A DNA stretch of 64,000 nt from Nevskiales bacterium (GTDB lineage: Bacteria; Pseudomonadota; Gammaproteobacteria; Steroidobacterales; GCA-2729495), in contig WYBE01000031.1 of assembly GCA_011526045.1 (NCBI GenBank), positions 58,567-122,566 on the forward strand, read 5' to 3'. How positions within the stretch are numbered: position 1 is the stretch's first letter; each line of letters starts with the position of its first letter. The position numbers were made by a program, and so were the translations under genes. The notes beneath the pieces are model-generated. The model was not told the origin of the DNA. It did no database searches and saw only the letters and a program-made list of their open reading frames with translations. Of the stretch, positions 9,977 through 18,050 are shown one piece after another.

Positions 9977-10932
9977 ATCTTCCGGTTCACGACCTTGCCC
10001 TCGAAGCGGCGGAAGAACGTGAAGAAGTCCGCGCCCGTCGTGAGCACCACGTGGTTGATCCTGACCGAGCCGTTCTCGATGCTGCCGTAGAACACGGCGT
10101 ACCGGACGTCGCAGTGGCGATATGCCGGCTGGTCGGCCAGGTGCTCCGTGCTGTCGGGGCTGATCAGCCCGAGGTCGATGGTCGGCGAAGTCTGAAGCTT
10201 CACCTCAAGCAACTGGTCGGGCACGTCCGGGAACTGCCCCGAGTCATGATAGCTCTTGGCGGGGAAGAGGGCGCAGACCATCTGGTGGACCAGTGAGCCC
10301 CGGTTGCGTTCCTGGTCGACGCCAGGGTCGTGGAAGGATTTGCCTACCAGCCCGGAAAGCGACTTGAACAGATCGGCGAGCCGCAGCAACTTTGCGCCGC
10401 CGGCGATGGCGCTCTCCACAGGAGCCGTATCTTTACGCGAGACGAGCACCGACCCGACGATGGGCGCGGCACTCTTGGCCTGATACTTCTGCGTGAGCGT
10501 GCCGGTCGTGTCCAGCAGGGCCAGCGCCTCCCCGGACACCACCTTCACGGCCGTTACGACTTGCTTGTCGTCCACGCGAATCAGCACGTACCGCCGCGTG
10601 GGGGAGACCTCCTCGTTCCAGATCTGGAGGTTATTGGCCTTCTGGATGTAAGTGTCGAAATCCTGACCGGGGAAGCGGGGCTTGCTCTTCTTGAACGACT
10701 TCGGCACGGGGTAGCCGAGCACCTCGCAGACGCGGCTCTTGAGGACTTTCGACCTCGTTCGCAGCGGGTAGTTCAGATCGAGCCCCCGCAGGCTCTTGTC
10801 CAGCACCGCCTGGAGCTCCTCCGTCGTCAGGTAGAGGTCGCGCCGTGAATCGAGGGCGTCGTAGATCGTTAGCCCGGACTGCCGGATGGCCCGGATGAGC
10901 GAACTGGTTGATCGTCTCGATTGTGGCGCCAT
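9943..10932 (-). CDS. putative type II restriction endonuclease (PD-(D/E)XK fold)
   Basis: A 329-aa protein from ATG 10932; an upstream in-frame Met at 11016 is less likely. No named family is recognised. The C-terminal third contains FPDVPDQLLEVKLQTSPTID, which fits a D-x3-E-x-K nuclease centre (Asp239, Glu243, Lys245), preceded by a helix with RGSLVHQMVCALFP and a likely structural Asp in the SYHDSG segment. Convergent overlap with the methyltransferase gene supports a restriction role. It is the last gene of a leftward series sigma factor - 134-aa protein - ImmA/IrrE peptidase - nuclease, with a 187-bp gap before it, so co-regulation is possible but unproven. Confidence 0.65.
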   Translation of the reverse strand: MAPQSRRSTSSLIRAIRQSGLTIYDALDSRRDLYLTTEELQAVLDKSLRGLDLNYPLRTRSKVLKSRVCEVLGYPVPKSFKKSKPRFPGQDFDTYIQKANNLQIWNEEVSPTRRYVLIRVDDKQVVTAVKVVSGEALALLDTTGTLTQKYQAKSAAPIVGSVLVSRKDTAPVESAIAGGAKLLRLADLFKSLSGLVGKSFHDPGVDQERNRGSLVHQMVCALFPAKSYHDSGQFPDVPDQLLEVKLQTSPTIDLGLISPDSTEHLADQPAYRHCDVRYAVFYGSIENGSVRINHVVLTTGADFFTFFRRFEGKVVNRKIQIPLPRAFFE

Positions 10933-11119
10933 GCTCGTATCCCGAAGAAGGCAGCAGATCGCGATTTCCCTCGGTGTGAATATCGGCAGGCTACTACATC
11001 GATGTTGGCCGCACAATCCCGCAGAATCCTGTTCGCAGCGTTGGCGGATATGGTCTGCGGTGGCGACTCAGGTGGGTCAGGTGCGAGAGGTAGCCGTCTC
11101 TAATCCGGGCACGTTGCAG

Positions 11120-12016
11120 TCAATCGTCATCCGTCTCTGGAAAGAGCTCCTCCTCGGGGATGGTCAGAAGAACCAGCAACGTCTGCATCGACGGCACGCC
11201 GTAGTAGCACTCGTAGACGGGTGCATCGGCGGCACGGCCATTATCATAGGTCTGGCACCAGGCACGCGCGAGCGCCTGCCCCTTGTCGTTCGAGAGGTGG
11301 CCGCCCACGAATGCCTGCCACTTTGATCGAGCGTCCGGCGGCAGATCGCTGCCGCGTGGACGGGGATAGCAACCGCCATCGATCATCGCCAGAGAGTGGA
11401 AACTGAACGCCACGCGTCCCTCGCGCACCCCGATCAGGGCGCAGGGGAAGTGCGACAGCTCGACGGCTCGCCGCGCGGTGCTGGTCACCGAGGAGTTGAA
11501 CTCACCGGCCCACCTTTCTATGTCCGCGAACGACATCTCGTTTTCGTTGACCATCGGGGCGAGCAGGCGGGCGGGCATGAGGAGGCCGGCGGCGAACGCG
11601 TCGGCTTCTGTTTCGATGGTCCGGTCGCTCAGGAACTCGCCCCGCGACGGGTGGGACTTGCCGGTGCGCCGCAGGAACGCGCGATGGGCATCGATGAAGT
11701 AGTGTCCCAACTCGTGCGCCACCGAGAATCGCGTGCGCGGGTGATGCTCGCTGTTCAGCGTGCGGATGTCATACTTGGTGTTGTAGAAAAGCAGGAAACG
11801 GTCCTTGGACCGGTGGTACTCCAACTGGCCGTCGAACCGATCCCGGAAATCCGCGCCCATGGCCCAGAGCAGGGGCTTTTCGCTACCGGCCACTGCCAGC
11901 GGATCGATTGGTGCGGCCGTCATTCGCAGTGCCCCCAGCACTTCGGCGGCCCGCTCAATCGCCTTGTCCTGGCGGTTCCTGATCTCCGCCCATTCCAGTC
12001 GAGTCTTCTTGCCCAT
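11120..12016 (-). CDS. ImmA/IrrE family metallo-endopeptidase
   Basis: A 298-aa protein with the zinc protease motif HELGH (residues 101-105, in RFSVAHELGHYFIDAH) and a downstream E-x2-A-x2-FA third-ligand helix (ETEADAFAAGLLMP), both typical of ImmA/IrrE. Known members cleave a repressor or other regulator (ImmA and ImmR of ICEBs1, IrrE and DdrO of Deinococcus) to switch genes on after stress. ATG 12016 is used; ATG 12028 is also possible. The start overlaps the 134-aa gene by 62 bp, showing tight coupling. The C-terminal 110 residues are an extra domain of unknown type. Its natural target may be the neighbouring 134-aa protein, which is inference. Confidence 0.82.
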   Translation of the reverse strand: MGKKTRLEWAEIRNRQDKAIERAAEVLGALRMTAAPIDPLAVAGSEKPLLWAMGADFRDRFDGQLEYHRSKDRFLLFYNTKYDIRTLNSEHHPRTRFSVAHELGHYFIDAHRAFLRRTGKSHPSRGEFLSDRTIETEADAFAAGLLMPARLLAPMVNENEMSFADIERWAGEFNSSVTSTARRAVELSHFPCALIGVREGRVAFSFHSLAMIDGGCYPRPRGSDLPPDARSKWQAFVGGHLSNDKGQALARAWCQTYDNGRAADAPVYECYYGVPSMQTLLVLLTIPEEELFPETDDD

Positions 12017-12359
12017 CGGCCTTTCCATCCTCCAGCGCCTTGCGGCGCAGTTCGTCCAGCAATTCGTCCGTTTCTGCGTCGGCCTGTCCTTCGTTGCGAT
12101 TGAGCTGAAGTACGTCCTCCTCGATGGCTTCGCAGTCGAAGCCGATCGCGTTGTCATCCGGCGGACTCGGCGTCCAGACGGCAAGCTCGCCCGAGGTCAC
12201 CTGGTCGACGATGGACTTGATCTCCGCCTCGGAGAGCTTGATATCCGGCAGTGACTCGAATTCCTTCTGCGCTTCGTCGGGCGTCAGGGGGGCGTAGCCT
12301 GACCGTCGCGCCAGGCCCTTGGCCACCTCCTGCCAGAAGTTATCTGCTTCATGATTCAT
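11955..12359 (-). CDS. 134-aa acidic protein between sigma factor and ImmA/IrrE peptidase
   Basis: No family recognised. The protein is acidic, with predicted helices (FWQEVAKGLARRSGYAPLTP; DEAQKEFESLPDIKLSEAEI) and a low-complexity acidic tail. The first 80 residues resemble the general layout of small anti-sigma factors (a short helical bundle plus flexible tail), though without a zinc motif or membrane segment. Its ATG at 12359 is preceded by AGGAG, and the sigma-factor stop at 12362 lies inside that ribosome binding region. Being encoded between a sigma factor and a protease makes it a candidate cleavable anti-sigma factor; this is inference from position. Confidence 0.6.
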   Translation of the reverse strand: MNHEADNFWQEVAKGLARRSGYAPLTPDEAQKEFESLPDIKLSEAEIKSIVDQVTSGELAVWTPSPPDDNAIGFDCEAIEEDVLQLNRNEGQADAETDELLDELRRKALEDGKADGQEDSTGMGGDQEPPGQGD

Positions 12360-12361
12360 GG

Positions 12362-12979
12362 TTATCTCCTCTTGCCAGCAGGCCGACGGCTGATCTGCTC
12401 AACCTGCCTCTTGAGGACCTCGCGGGCCTTGGACCGGGACACGTAGATCGAGTTCTTGCTCGTCCCGTGGATTTCGGCAAGGCGACCCGCATCTGCCAGG
12501 CCGTCAGCTGCCAGGTCGGCCTGGATAATGGCCTTTTGGAGCGGCGGCAGCCCCGCGATGGCTTTGTGCAGGGCGTCGATTCTCGGGTCATCTTCGTTAT
12601 CCTCTGCCACGGCTACGCCTTCGTCGGGCGGATCGCCAGCGGGATCGAACATGGCGTCGTATTCGAGGTTCTTCGATCGGTAGCCGAACTCCCGACGGAT
12701 GATGCTCTGCGCTGCCCTCTGTCCGATGCGGATGCACCACGACGGCAGGGAGCCCTTGGTCTCGTCGTAGCGCTCTGCGAAGCGCCAGATGTTGTAGAAC
12801 GCCACGTTGAGGGCCTCGGCCAGTTCGCCTTCCTGGAGGACGCTCCGGAACCGCTTGAACAGAAAGGCCTTCAGGCGGCCGCCGTACCGCTCGATCAGGA
12901 GGCGCAGGCCCTCCCGGTCCTGCATCGCCATCATCAGGGCGATGTCCGAATCGCTGACCTTCGCTTCGTGGTCTGCCAT
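12362..12979 (-). CDS. ECF-like sigma-70 family RNA polymerase sigma factor
   Basis: A 205-aa protein with sigma region 2 (LIERYGGRLKAFLFKRFRSV, then LNVAFYNIWRFAERYDETKG and a following SWCIRIGQRAAQ helix) and region 4 (LPPLQKAIIQADLAADGLAD, then AEIHGTSKNSIYVSRSKARE). It would direct RNA polymerase to a special promoter set. ATG 12979 is chosen because AAGGTGG lies 5 bases before it; a GTG at 12988 is the alternative. It heads the leftward operon with the 134-aa protein and the ImmA/IrrE peptidase. An inverted repeat at 13018-13062 lies just upstream. Confidence 0.8.
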   Translation of the reverse strand: MADHEAKVSDSDIALMMAMQDREGLRLLIERYGGRLKAFLFKRFRSVLQEGELAEALNVAFYNIWRFAERYDETKGSLPSWCIRIGQRAAQSIIRREFGYRSKNLEYDAMFDPAGDPPDEGVAVAEDNEDDPRIDALHKAIAGLPPLQKAIIQADLAADGLADAGRLAEIHGTSKNSIYVSRSKAREVLKRQVEQISRRPAGKRR

Positions 12980-13017
12980 CGCATCCACCTTGTGCTGCCA
13001 TCAGGACTACGCGACCG

Positions 13018-13062
13018 CCTTAACTCGGGGCGCGGAAGAAAAACGCTTCAGCCGGGTTAAGG
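13018..13062. promoter_or_regulatory. inverted repeat in the divergent promoter region
   Basis: CCTTAACTCGG (13018-13028) and CCGGGTTAAGG (13052-13062) are inverted repeats with one mismatch in eleven positions, separated by 23 bp. They lie between the leftward sigma-factor operon and the rightward gene at 13241, where an operator controlling both directions would be expected. The binding protein is unknown. Confidence 0.4.
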
Positions 13063-13240
13063 CTGGGGTTCCCGCCGACGTAATCGCTAAGAGGGGCCGG
13101 GTGTACCGCCCTCTCGCCGTGGCGGTCCGGTGCCAATCTATCCGCCCAGCGGGCTGATTGCTACCGGGCAACATTCGCGGCCACGCGGGCGCTCCGCCTC
13201 GCGCTGGACCGCGGAATCTGCGGAGCGAGGAGCCATCGGT

Positions 13241-14437
13241 ATGGCCAAGCCGTTTGATCCGCGAAAGGTCCTCAAGCATGTCGCCAATTCCCTGCTGCGC
13301 GAGTTCTTCAGCCGGCGCGGCGAACTCGCCGGCGTGCCTTGGGATGATCTGACCGAGCATAGGATCGATCCCATCTTCGAGGGATGGCAGGCGCTCCCCG
13401 AGCGACAGAAACTCGAGGTGCAAGTCATCCTCCGCGACATCCACGAGCTGGCCGACCACCGCGGGCTGGCGGTGCTCGCGGAGGAGATCCTGTGGCGCTG
13501 CCCGGAGCGGGCGGACGAGTTCAAGGGCCAGGTCAGCAAGGCCGACAAGGCGATGTGGATGTACCTGCATGTGCCGAAGGCGTTCGAGGAGGCGGCGATG
13601 TTCGCCCGCGCCGACGCCCTCGCCGCCGGGCGCTATTGGAACCGGCGCAACGGCCTGCCCAGAAAGCAGATCGCGGTGGACCAGGCCATGCGTGAGAAGC
13701 TGGCGCAGGCATTGACTTCGTTCTATGGCCCGACGCAAATGCGCGGCAGGCACTGCCATGTGGTCCATTATCCGCGATCGGGCGGCTCAAACTACTTCTT
13801 CGCCTATCTCGATGACTATCCCGACAAGCGTCTCGTGTTCGACGGCGACGACGACGAGCCCACGGTGCGTGCGGATCGCTACGCCTTCGAGAACGTCTTC
13901 GTTTACAACGCCGATGACGGGTCGATGGAACTCTTTGCCCACGGCGGCAAGAAGGTGTGGGAGCCGCTCCAGGCAGCCTTCTGTCAAGCGGTGCTCGGCG
14001 AGGATATCGATCCGGCTGATCCGCTGCGCCCGTCGTTCCGGCTCGATCACCTATTGACCCCCGATTTCCCCCTGCCGACCGATCCGCAGGACGGCGTCGA
14101 GGAGGCCCGGATCGCACGTCTGCGGCTGGCGCCGCATGGCAGCGGCGGCTACATCGAGATCAAGGCCGATCCCAAGGCCCAGCCCAACGACATCTACCGC
14201 AAGATGCAGCGGTGGCTCAATGCCGGCATCATCACAGCTGGCGGAGCGCGCGTGCTCCAGGCAACCTTCCATCTCAAGTTCCGGCACGATGGCGCCGGTC
14301 GGCAGCCGACCCTGACGTTCGACGTCCTGGTTCCGGATTCCTGCAACCTCAAGAGCAAGCCCGACGAACAGCGCGAGGTCGGCGAGCGATGCCTGAAACT
14401 CTGGGAGATCGTCGATGCCGATGATGACGAAGACTGA
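13241..14437 (+). CDS. conserved-looking hypothetical protein, 398 aa
   Basis: No family recognised. ATG 13241 is chosen because AGGAG precedes it by about 8 bases and the upstream frame is low-quality sequence. The N-terminal 140 residues are helical (KVLKHVANSLLREFFSRRGE); the centre has a strand-rich part with HVVHYPRSGGSNYFFAYLDD and VRADRYAFENVFVYN; the C-terminal part contains GGYIEIKADPKAQPNDIYRK. The central motif suggests a small-molecule or nucleic-acid binding domain but is not diagnostic. It is translationally coupled to the next gene, whose start lies 23 bp inside its 3' end. Its position between an R-M/sigma cluster and replication genes suggests an accessory, possibly defence-related, unit. 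Confidence 0.6.
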   Translation: MAKPFDPRKVLKHVANSLLREFFSRRGELAGVPWDDLTEHRIDPIFEGWQALPERQKLEVQVILRDIHELADHRGLAVLAEEILWRCPERADEFKGQVSKADKAMWMYLHVPKAFEEAAMFARADALAAGRYWNRRNGLPRKQIAVDQAMREKLAQALTSFYGPTQMRGRHCHVVHYPRSGGSNYFFAYLDDYPDKRLVFDGDDDEPTVRADRYAFENVFVYNADDGSMELFAHGGKKVWEPLQAAFCQAVLGEDIDPADPLRPSFRLDHLLTPDFPLPTDPQDGVEEARIARLRLAPHGSGGYIEIKADPKAQPNDIYRKMQRWLNAGIITAGGARVLQATFHLKFRHDGAGRQPTLTFDVLVPDSCNLKSKPDEQREVGERCLKLWEIVDADDDED

Positions 14438-15401
14438 CCTGCTCGGCGTGATTCTGACCGCCGCCGACGACGATAGGCGAATCTTCGATCAAGCTGAGAT
14501 CATCCGCTGGCCTCCGGGTTCGCTCGATCAATGCCGCCATCTCAAACTGATTCGCCGTGGGCCTGGAGGACTCCATGCTCCATGCCCCAACTGTACCGAC
14601 GGGCACATCGAGCCGGTCACGATCCGCGCCGGTCCGGACGGAACGAAACGATTTTACATCTGGTGCCCCGAGTCGATGCGCGTCGAGGTCCAGCCGGAGA
14701 TGTGCAACGGCTGGCAGATCGATCCCGCCGGCTTGGCCAGCGTTCTCGCCGCAGCGCTTGGACTCAAGGGGAGACCGAAGTCGGTCGTCGCCGACCGATT
14801 GTGGAGACTCGGACGCACGGCCTGGCCCCCTGGGAGCAGCAGCACGCGCGCGATTGTCTTCGCGAGGCGAATGCGGGACGGCGACGCCCCCGCCGTCGCG
14901 GCCCATATCGGGGCCGGCGGCCGCGCCATCGTGCTGGTCCCCAGGAACGTGCCCGATACCCGCGTCTGGCCGGGTCCGGTTCCGGCGGTGATTTCGCTCT
15001 GTGATGTGATGACCTGGGACGACGATCAACCCGTTCTGGATGTCGTGGCGATGGCCGACGCCGTTGGCGCTGCCGACCGTATCGCCGCATCCGCGGACGC
15101 GATCGCGCTGGGGCCGACGGGAAAGAAGATGGTTCGGAGGCAGGTGAAGGCCGAGATCAAGTCGCTGCTCACTGACGATGCCTACGTGGCGGCCTTCAAG
15201 CAGCACGGTTCGTATCGCAAGGCGGCGGCCGCGTTGACCGAGCAGACCGGCCAGCCGATTGACAAGGACAAGGTCCGCCGGGCGGTCAAACGTCACGGTG
15301 GGCGAGCCGACGTCGTCTCCGATGAAGACTCGGCATCCGTCGCAAGATCTGTCGCGTCGCAACGCCGCGACAGGTCAAAAAAATTCATCGAGCGACGTTA
15401 G
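14415..15401 (+). CDS. hypothetical protein with zinc-finger-like N-terminal region, 328 aa
   Basis: No family recognised. The N-terminal part contains CPNCTDGHIEP and, 40 residues on, WCPESMRVEV, a C-x2-C...C arrangement that could bind zinc. The middle (ADRLWRLGRTAWPPGSSSTR; RRMRDGDAPAVAAHIGAGGR) looks like an alpha/beta domain. The C-terminal part has a helix-turn-helix-like repeat ending in RRAVKRHGGR, so DNA binding is likely. GGGAG precedes ATG 14415 by about 7 bases. It ends 31 bp before a strong terminator, so this two-gene unit is transcriptionally closed. Confidence 0.6.
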   Translation: MPMMTKTDLLGVILTAADDDRRIFDQAEIIRWPPGSLDQCRHLKLIRRGPGGLHAPCPNCTDGHIEPVTIRAGPDGTKRFYIWCPESMRVEVQPEMCNGWQIDPAGLASVLAAALGLKGRPKSVVADRLWRLGRTAWPPGSSSTRAIVFARRMRDGDAPAVAAHIGAGGRAIVLVPRNVPDTRVWPGPVPAVISLCDVMTWDDDQPVLDVVAMADAVGAADRIAASADAIALGPTGKKMVRRQVKAEIKSLLTDDAYVAAFKQHGSYRKAAAALTEQTGQPIDKDKVRRAVKRHGGRADVVSDEDSASVARSVASQRRDRSKKFIERR

Positions 15402-15432
15402 CCCTTTATCAGCAACAACTTGGGCGCTATCT

Positions 15433-15458
15433 GGGCGGGCTCTCGGCCCGCTTTTTTA
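15433..15458 (+). terminator. rho-independent terminator after the two-gene unknown unit
   Basis: GCGGGC (15435-15440), loop TCTCG, GCCCGC (15446-15451), then six Ts. This is a classic strong terminator and separates the 13.2-15.4 kb unit from the phage early region. Confidence 0.85.
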
Positions 15459-15620
15459 TGCGCCAGCCGCGACACCGCGGGCCTCGGTCGAGGCCGGCCG
15501 GCTCATACCGGCCAGTCACGACCGCACCTGTGTTTCCTCGCGGCGCGTTGTCGCGGCACAGACCTTCAACCGTGTGATCGCTGACTGGTCCGGGAGCAAG
15601 TGGACCGGCCTTGAGGAATC

Positions 15621-16202
15621 ATGGCCGAGTCCAACGACATCGATTCGGACCCCTTCACTGACACGCTCATAAGCATCAAGGCCCGTCAGCTCTGTCGACG
15701 GTCCGACTTCTCGCGGTCGGACTACGACGACATCCGGCAGAGCATGCGCCTGTACCTCCTGGAGAAGGCGCACTTGTTCGACCCGGCGCGGGGCAATCTG
15801 GAGGCCTTCGTCACGAAGGCCATCAATACCTGGGTGGGAATGGAGCTGCGCCACCGTGAGCGGGACAAGCGCCGCGAGTCCTTCAAGGCGGTTTCCCTGG
15901 AACGCACGCCGGTGGAGTGCGATGGCGACATCACCACGTTGGGCGCGGTCCTGCTGGAAGAGGATGGCCGGCGCCGGACTCAGACCTATCCCCTGCCTTC
16001 CGTCGAACAGCTCGAACTGCGTGAAGCTGTCGAGCTTGCGATGCAGAACGTGCAGCCGGAAGACCGGGCGGTCCTGATCCACGCGGCCGAGCACGGCGTG
16101 GCCAGCGCCGCCCGTGCGTTCAGCCGATCACGCCGCCAGGTTCTCAATGCGATGGCCCGGGCCCGCGTTCACTTTGAAAAAGCCGGTCTCGGGAGCAATT
16201 GA
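15621..16202 (+). CDS. phage-type sigma factor, 193 aa
   Basis: Sigma region 2 is seen in DYDDIRQSMRLYLLEKAHLF and the following helix around FVTKAINTWVGMEL; a region 4-like helix-turn-helix is at the C-terminus (VASAARAFSRSRRQVLNAMA). It is shorter and more divergent than the sigma factor at 12362 and opens the phage early region, so a role in directing transcription of phage modules is plausible. GAGG precedes ATG 15621 by about 5 bases. One of the three GGCATAGGTAACC elements lies 22 bp after its stop, which makes those elements candidate target promoters. Confidence 0.7.
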   Translation: MAESNDIDSDPFTDTLISIKARQLCRRSDFSRSDYDDIRQSMRLYLLEKAHLFDPARGNLEAFVTKAINTWVGMELRHRERDKRRESFKAVSLERTPVECDGDITTLGAVLLEEDGRRRTQTYPLPSVEQLELREAVELAMQNVQPEDRAVLIHAAEHGVASAARAFSRSRRQVLNAMARARVHFEKAGLGSN

Positions 16203-16223
16203 GCGGGCAGCGCGCTCCTGCGC

Positions 16224-16236
16224 GGCATAGGTAACC
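16224..16236 (+). promoter_or_regulatory. GGCATAGGTAACC element, copy 2
   Basis: Exact 13-base match to copies at 5261 and 32182, followed five bases later by GGGCAC, as in copy 3. It lies between the sigma-factor gene and the recombination/replication operon. Confidence 0.45.
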
Positions 16237-16261
16237 AGAGAGGGCACCACTCGCGAAGGTC

Positions 16262-16299
16262 CTCGGAGGCCCGGGCGCTCGATGCTGCGGGCCTCCGAG
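16262..16299 (+). terminator. 12-bp GC hairpin in the early-region leader
   Basis: CTCGGAGGCCCG (16262-16273) pairs perfectly with CGGGCCTCCGAG (16288-16299) around a 14-base loop. No U-tract follows, so it may be an RNA-stabilising leader or an attenuator rather than a plain terminator. Confidence 0.4.
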
Positions 16300-16333
16300 T
16301 AGCGGAAGCGGCGTCGCGCCACCAGGGATGATC

Positions 16334-17146
16334 ATGAACCGACACATCGACCTCGGATTCCTCGTTCGGGAGCCGGCGGACGTTTATCACGCCAAGGCCA
16401 AGGACTTTCTATCAGCCCACGCGCTGAACGAGTTCCGACGCTGCCCGCTCCTTTACCGGAAAAAGGAGCTGGGCTTGGTGCCCGAACGGGATACGACGGC
16501 ATACCTCATCGGGCGCGCGGCGCACGCCCTGATCCTGGAGGGCCGCGAGCGCTACCAGCGCGAATTCGCCGTCGGCGGCCCAATCAATCCGAAGACCGGC
16601 CAGCCGTTCGGCTCGCAGACGAAGGCGTTCGCCGAGTGGGCGGAAAAGCAGGAAAAGCCGGTGCTCTCGGATGCGCACGCCGCGACCGTCGAACAGATGG
16701 CGGCGTCGGTCAACGGACATGTCTTCGCGCGGGAGCTTTTCAGTGAAGGCGTGGCCGAGGGCGTCGTGCGTTGCGAATACGCCGAGCACCGCTGCCAGGC
16801 GCGGGTCGACTGGATCAACCCCATCGAGGATCGCGGGATCGTCGACCTGAAGACGGCCGACGAGATCGACTCCTTCGAGCTTTCGATGCGAGCCTTCGGC
16901 TACCTGCACCAGGTCGCGTTCTACCGCGCGCTGGTCGCGCACGTCTCCGGCCACGTCCTGCCGGTGCACATCACCGCCGTCGAGAAGCGCGAGCCGTTCC
17001 GCTGCGGCGTGTGGCAGATCGCGCCCGCGGTCCTCGACCAGGCGCAGCGCGAGAACGAGGAGGCGATGACCGATCTGCGGCGCTGCCGCGAAACGGGCGA
17101 CTGGTTCACGCGCTACGAGTCGCTGCGGTTGGTGGAACGACTGTGA
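16334..17146 (+). CDS. RecE-like / DUF3799 PD-(D/E)XK exonuclease
   Basis: A 270-aa protein. The N-terminal part (FLSAHALNEFRRCPLLYRKK, then LIGRAAHALIL) and the nuclease core (ARVDWI...RGIVDLKTADE, with D-x...-D-x-K) fit the PD-(D/E)XK-like exodeoxyribonuclease VIII group used in phage recombination. It would resect double-stranded ends for single-strand annealing. ATG 16334 has AGGG at a suitable distance; ATG 16328 is also in frame. It begins a rightward operon followed by a Sak4-like ATPase and a DUF669 protein, the usual phage recombination trio. Confidence 0.8.
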   Translation: MNRHIDLGFLVREPADVYHAKAKDFLSAHALNEFRRCPLLYRKKELGLVPERDTTAYLIGRAAHALILEGRERYQREFAVGGPINPKTGQPFGSQTKAFAEWAEKQEKPVLSDAHAATVEQMAASVNGHVFARELFSEGVAEGVVRCEYAEHRCQARVDWINPIEDRGIVDLKTADEIDSFELSMRAFGYLHQVAFYRALVAHVSGHVLPVHITAVEKREPFRCGVWQIAPAVLDQAQRENEEAMTDLRRCRETGDWFTRYESLRLVERL

Positions 17147-17265
17147 ATCCGGGCCCGGGGCCTGACGGCTGAAGCGTCCCGGCCACGGAGGGCTCGGCGG
17201 GACCGCCGCGGCCCCGGACCCGGATACACAGAGAACGAATTGGAACGACGAAGGAGAACAATCTC

Positions 17266-18048
17266 ATGAAACTGCTCGGACAGGTCCAACGAGGGCCGGT
17301 AGCCGCGCCTCGCCGCACGCTGCTGTACGGCGTGCATGGCGTCGGCAAGAGCACGTTCGGCGCGATGGCCGAGGCGCCGATCTTCATCCAGACCGAGGAC
17401 GGCCTGACCAACATCGACTGCCAGCGCCTTCCCCTCGCGACGAAGTACGCCGACGTCATCGCGGCGCTGGGCGAGCTCTACACCGAGCCGCACGAGTACC
17501 GCACGGTGATCCTCGATTCCGTCGATTGGCTTGAACGGCTCATCTGGGCCGACGTGTGCCGGAAGCGCAGCGTCGAGAGCATCGAGGACATCGGCTACGG
17601 CAAAGGCTACGTCTTCGCGCTGACCAACTGGCGCGAAGTGCTCCAGGGTCTCGATGCGCTGCGCAACGAGCGCGGCATGGCGGTGATCCTGATCGCCCAC
17701 GCACAGATCGAGCGTTTCGCCAACCCGGAGACGGATACCTACGACCGTTACTCGCCGCGCCTGCACAAACAGGCTTCGGCGCTGGTGCAGGAGTGGTGCG
17801 ATGAAGTGCTGTTCGCGACCTACGCGATCCACACCAAGACGTCCGACGAGGGTTTCGGCCGCAAGCGCGTGCAGGGCATCGGCACCGGCGAGCGAATCAT
17901 CCGCACCACCGAGCGCCCCGCGCACGTGGCGAAGAATCGACTGAACCTCCCGGACGAATTCCCTCTCGACTACCGCATCTACGCCGCCTTCCTGCGCGGC
18001 GAGAACCCACTGATTGAGACGGCTGAAACCGCTGAGAAAGGAGTCTGA
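17266..18048 (+). CDS. Sak4-like AAA ATPase (phage recombination)
   Basis: A 260-aa ATPase with Walker A GVHGVGKSTFG (about residues 22-32) and a Walker B-like strand VILDSVDWL. The pattern PIFIQTEDGLTNIDC and HAQIERF (sensor region) fits the AAA_24/Sak4 group, RecA-core proteins that assist single-strand annealing in phages. A good ribosome binding site, AAGGAGA, precedes ATG 17266. It is followed three bases later by the DUF669 gene, a standard partner. Confidence 0.85.
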   Translation: MKLLGQVQRGPVAAPRRTLLYGVHGVGKSTFGAMAEAPIFIQTEDGLTNIDCQRLPLATKYADVIAALGELYTEPHEYRTVILDSVDWLERLIWADVCRKRSVESIEDIGYGKGYVFALTNWREVLQGLDALRNERGMAVILIAHAQIERFANPETDTYDRYSPRLHKQASALVQEWCDEVLFATYAIHTKTSDEGFGRKRVQGIGTGERIIRTTERPAHVAKNRLNLPDEFPLDYRIYAAFLRGENPLIETAETAEKGV

Positions 18049-18050
18049 CC

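Noticed and set aside
16262..16299. The 12-bp hairpin as a definite rho-independent terminator
   Set aside because: No run of Ts follows the stem, so it is recorded only as a hairpin of uncertain role.
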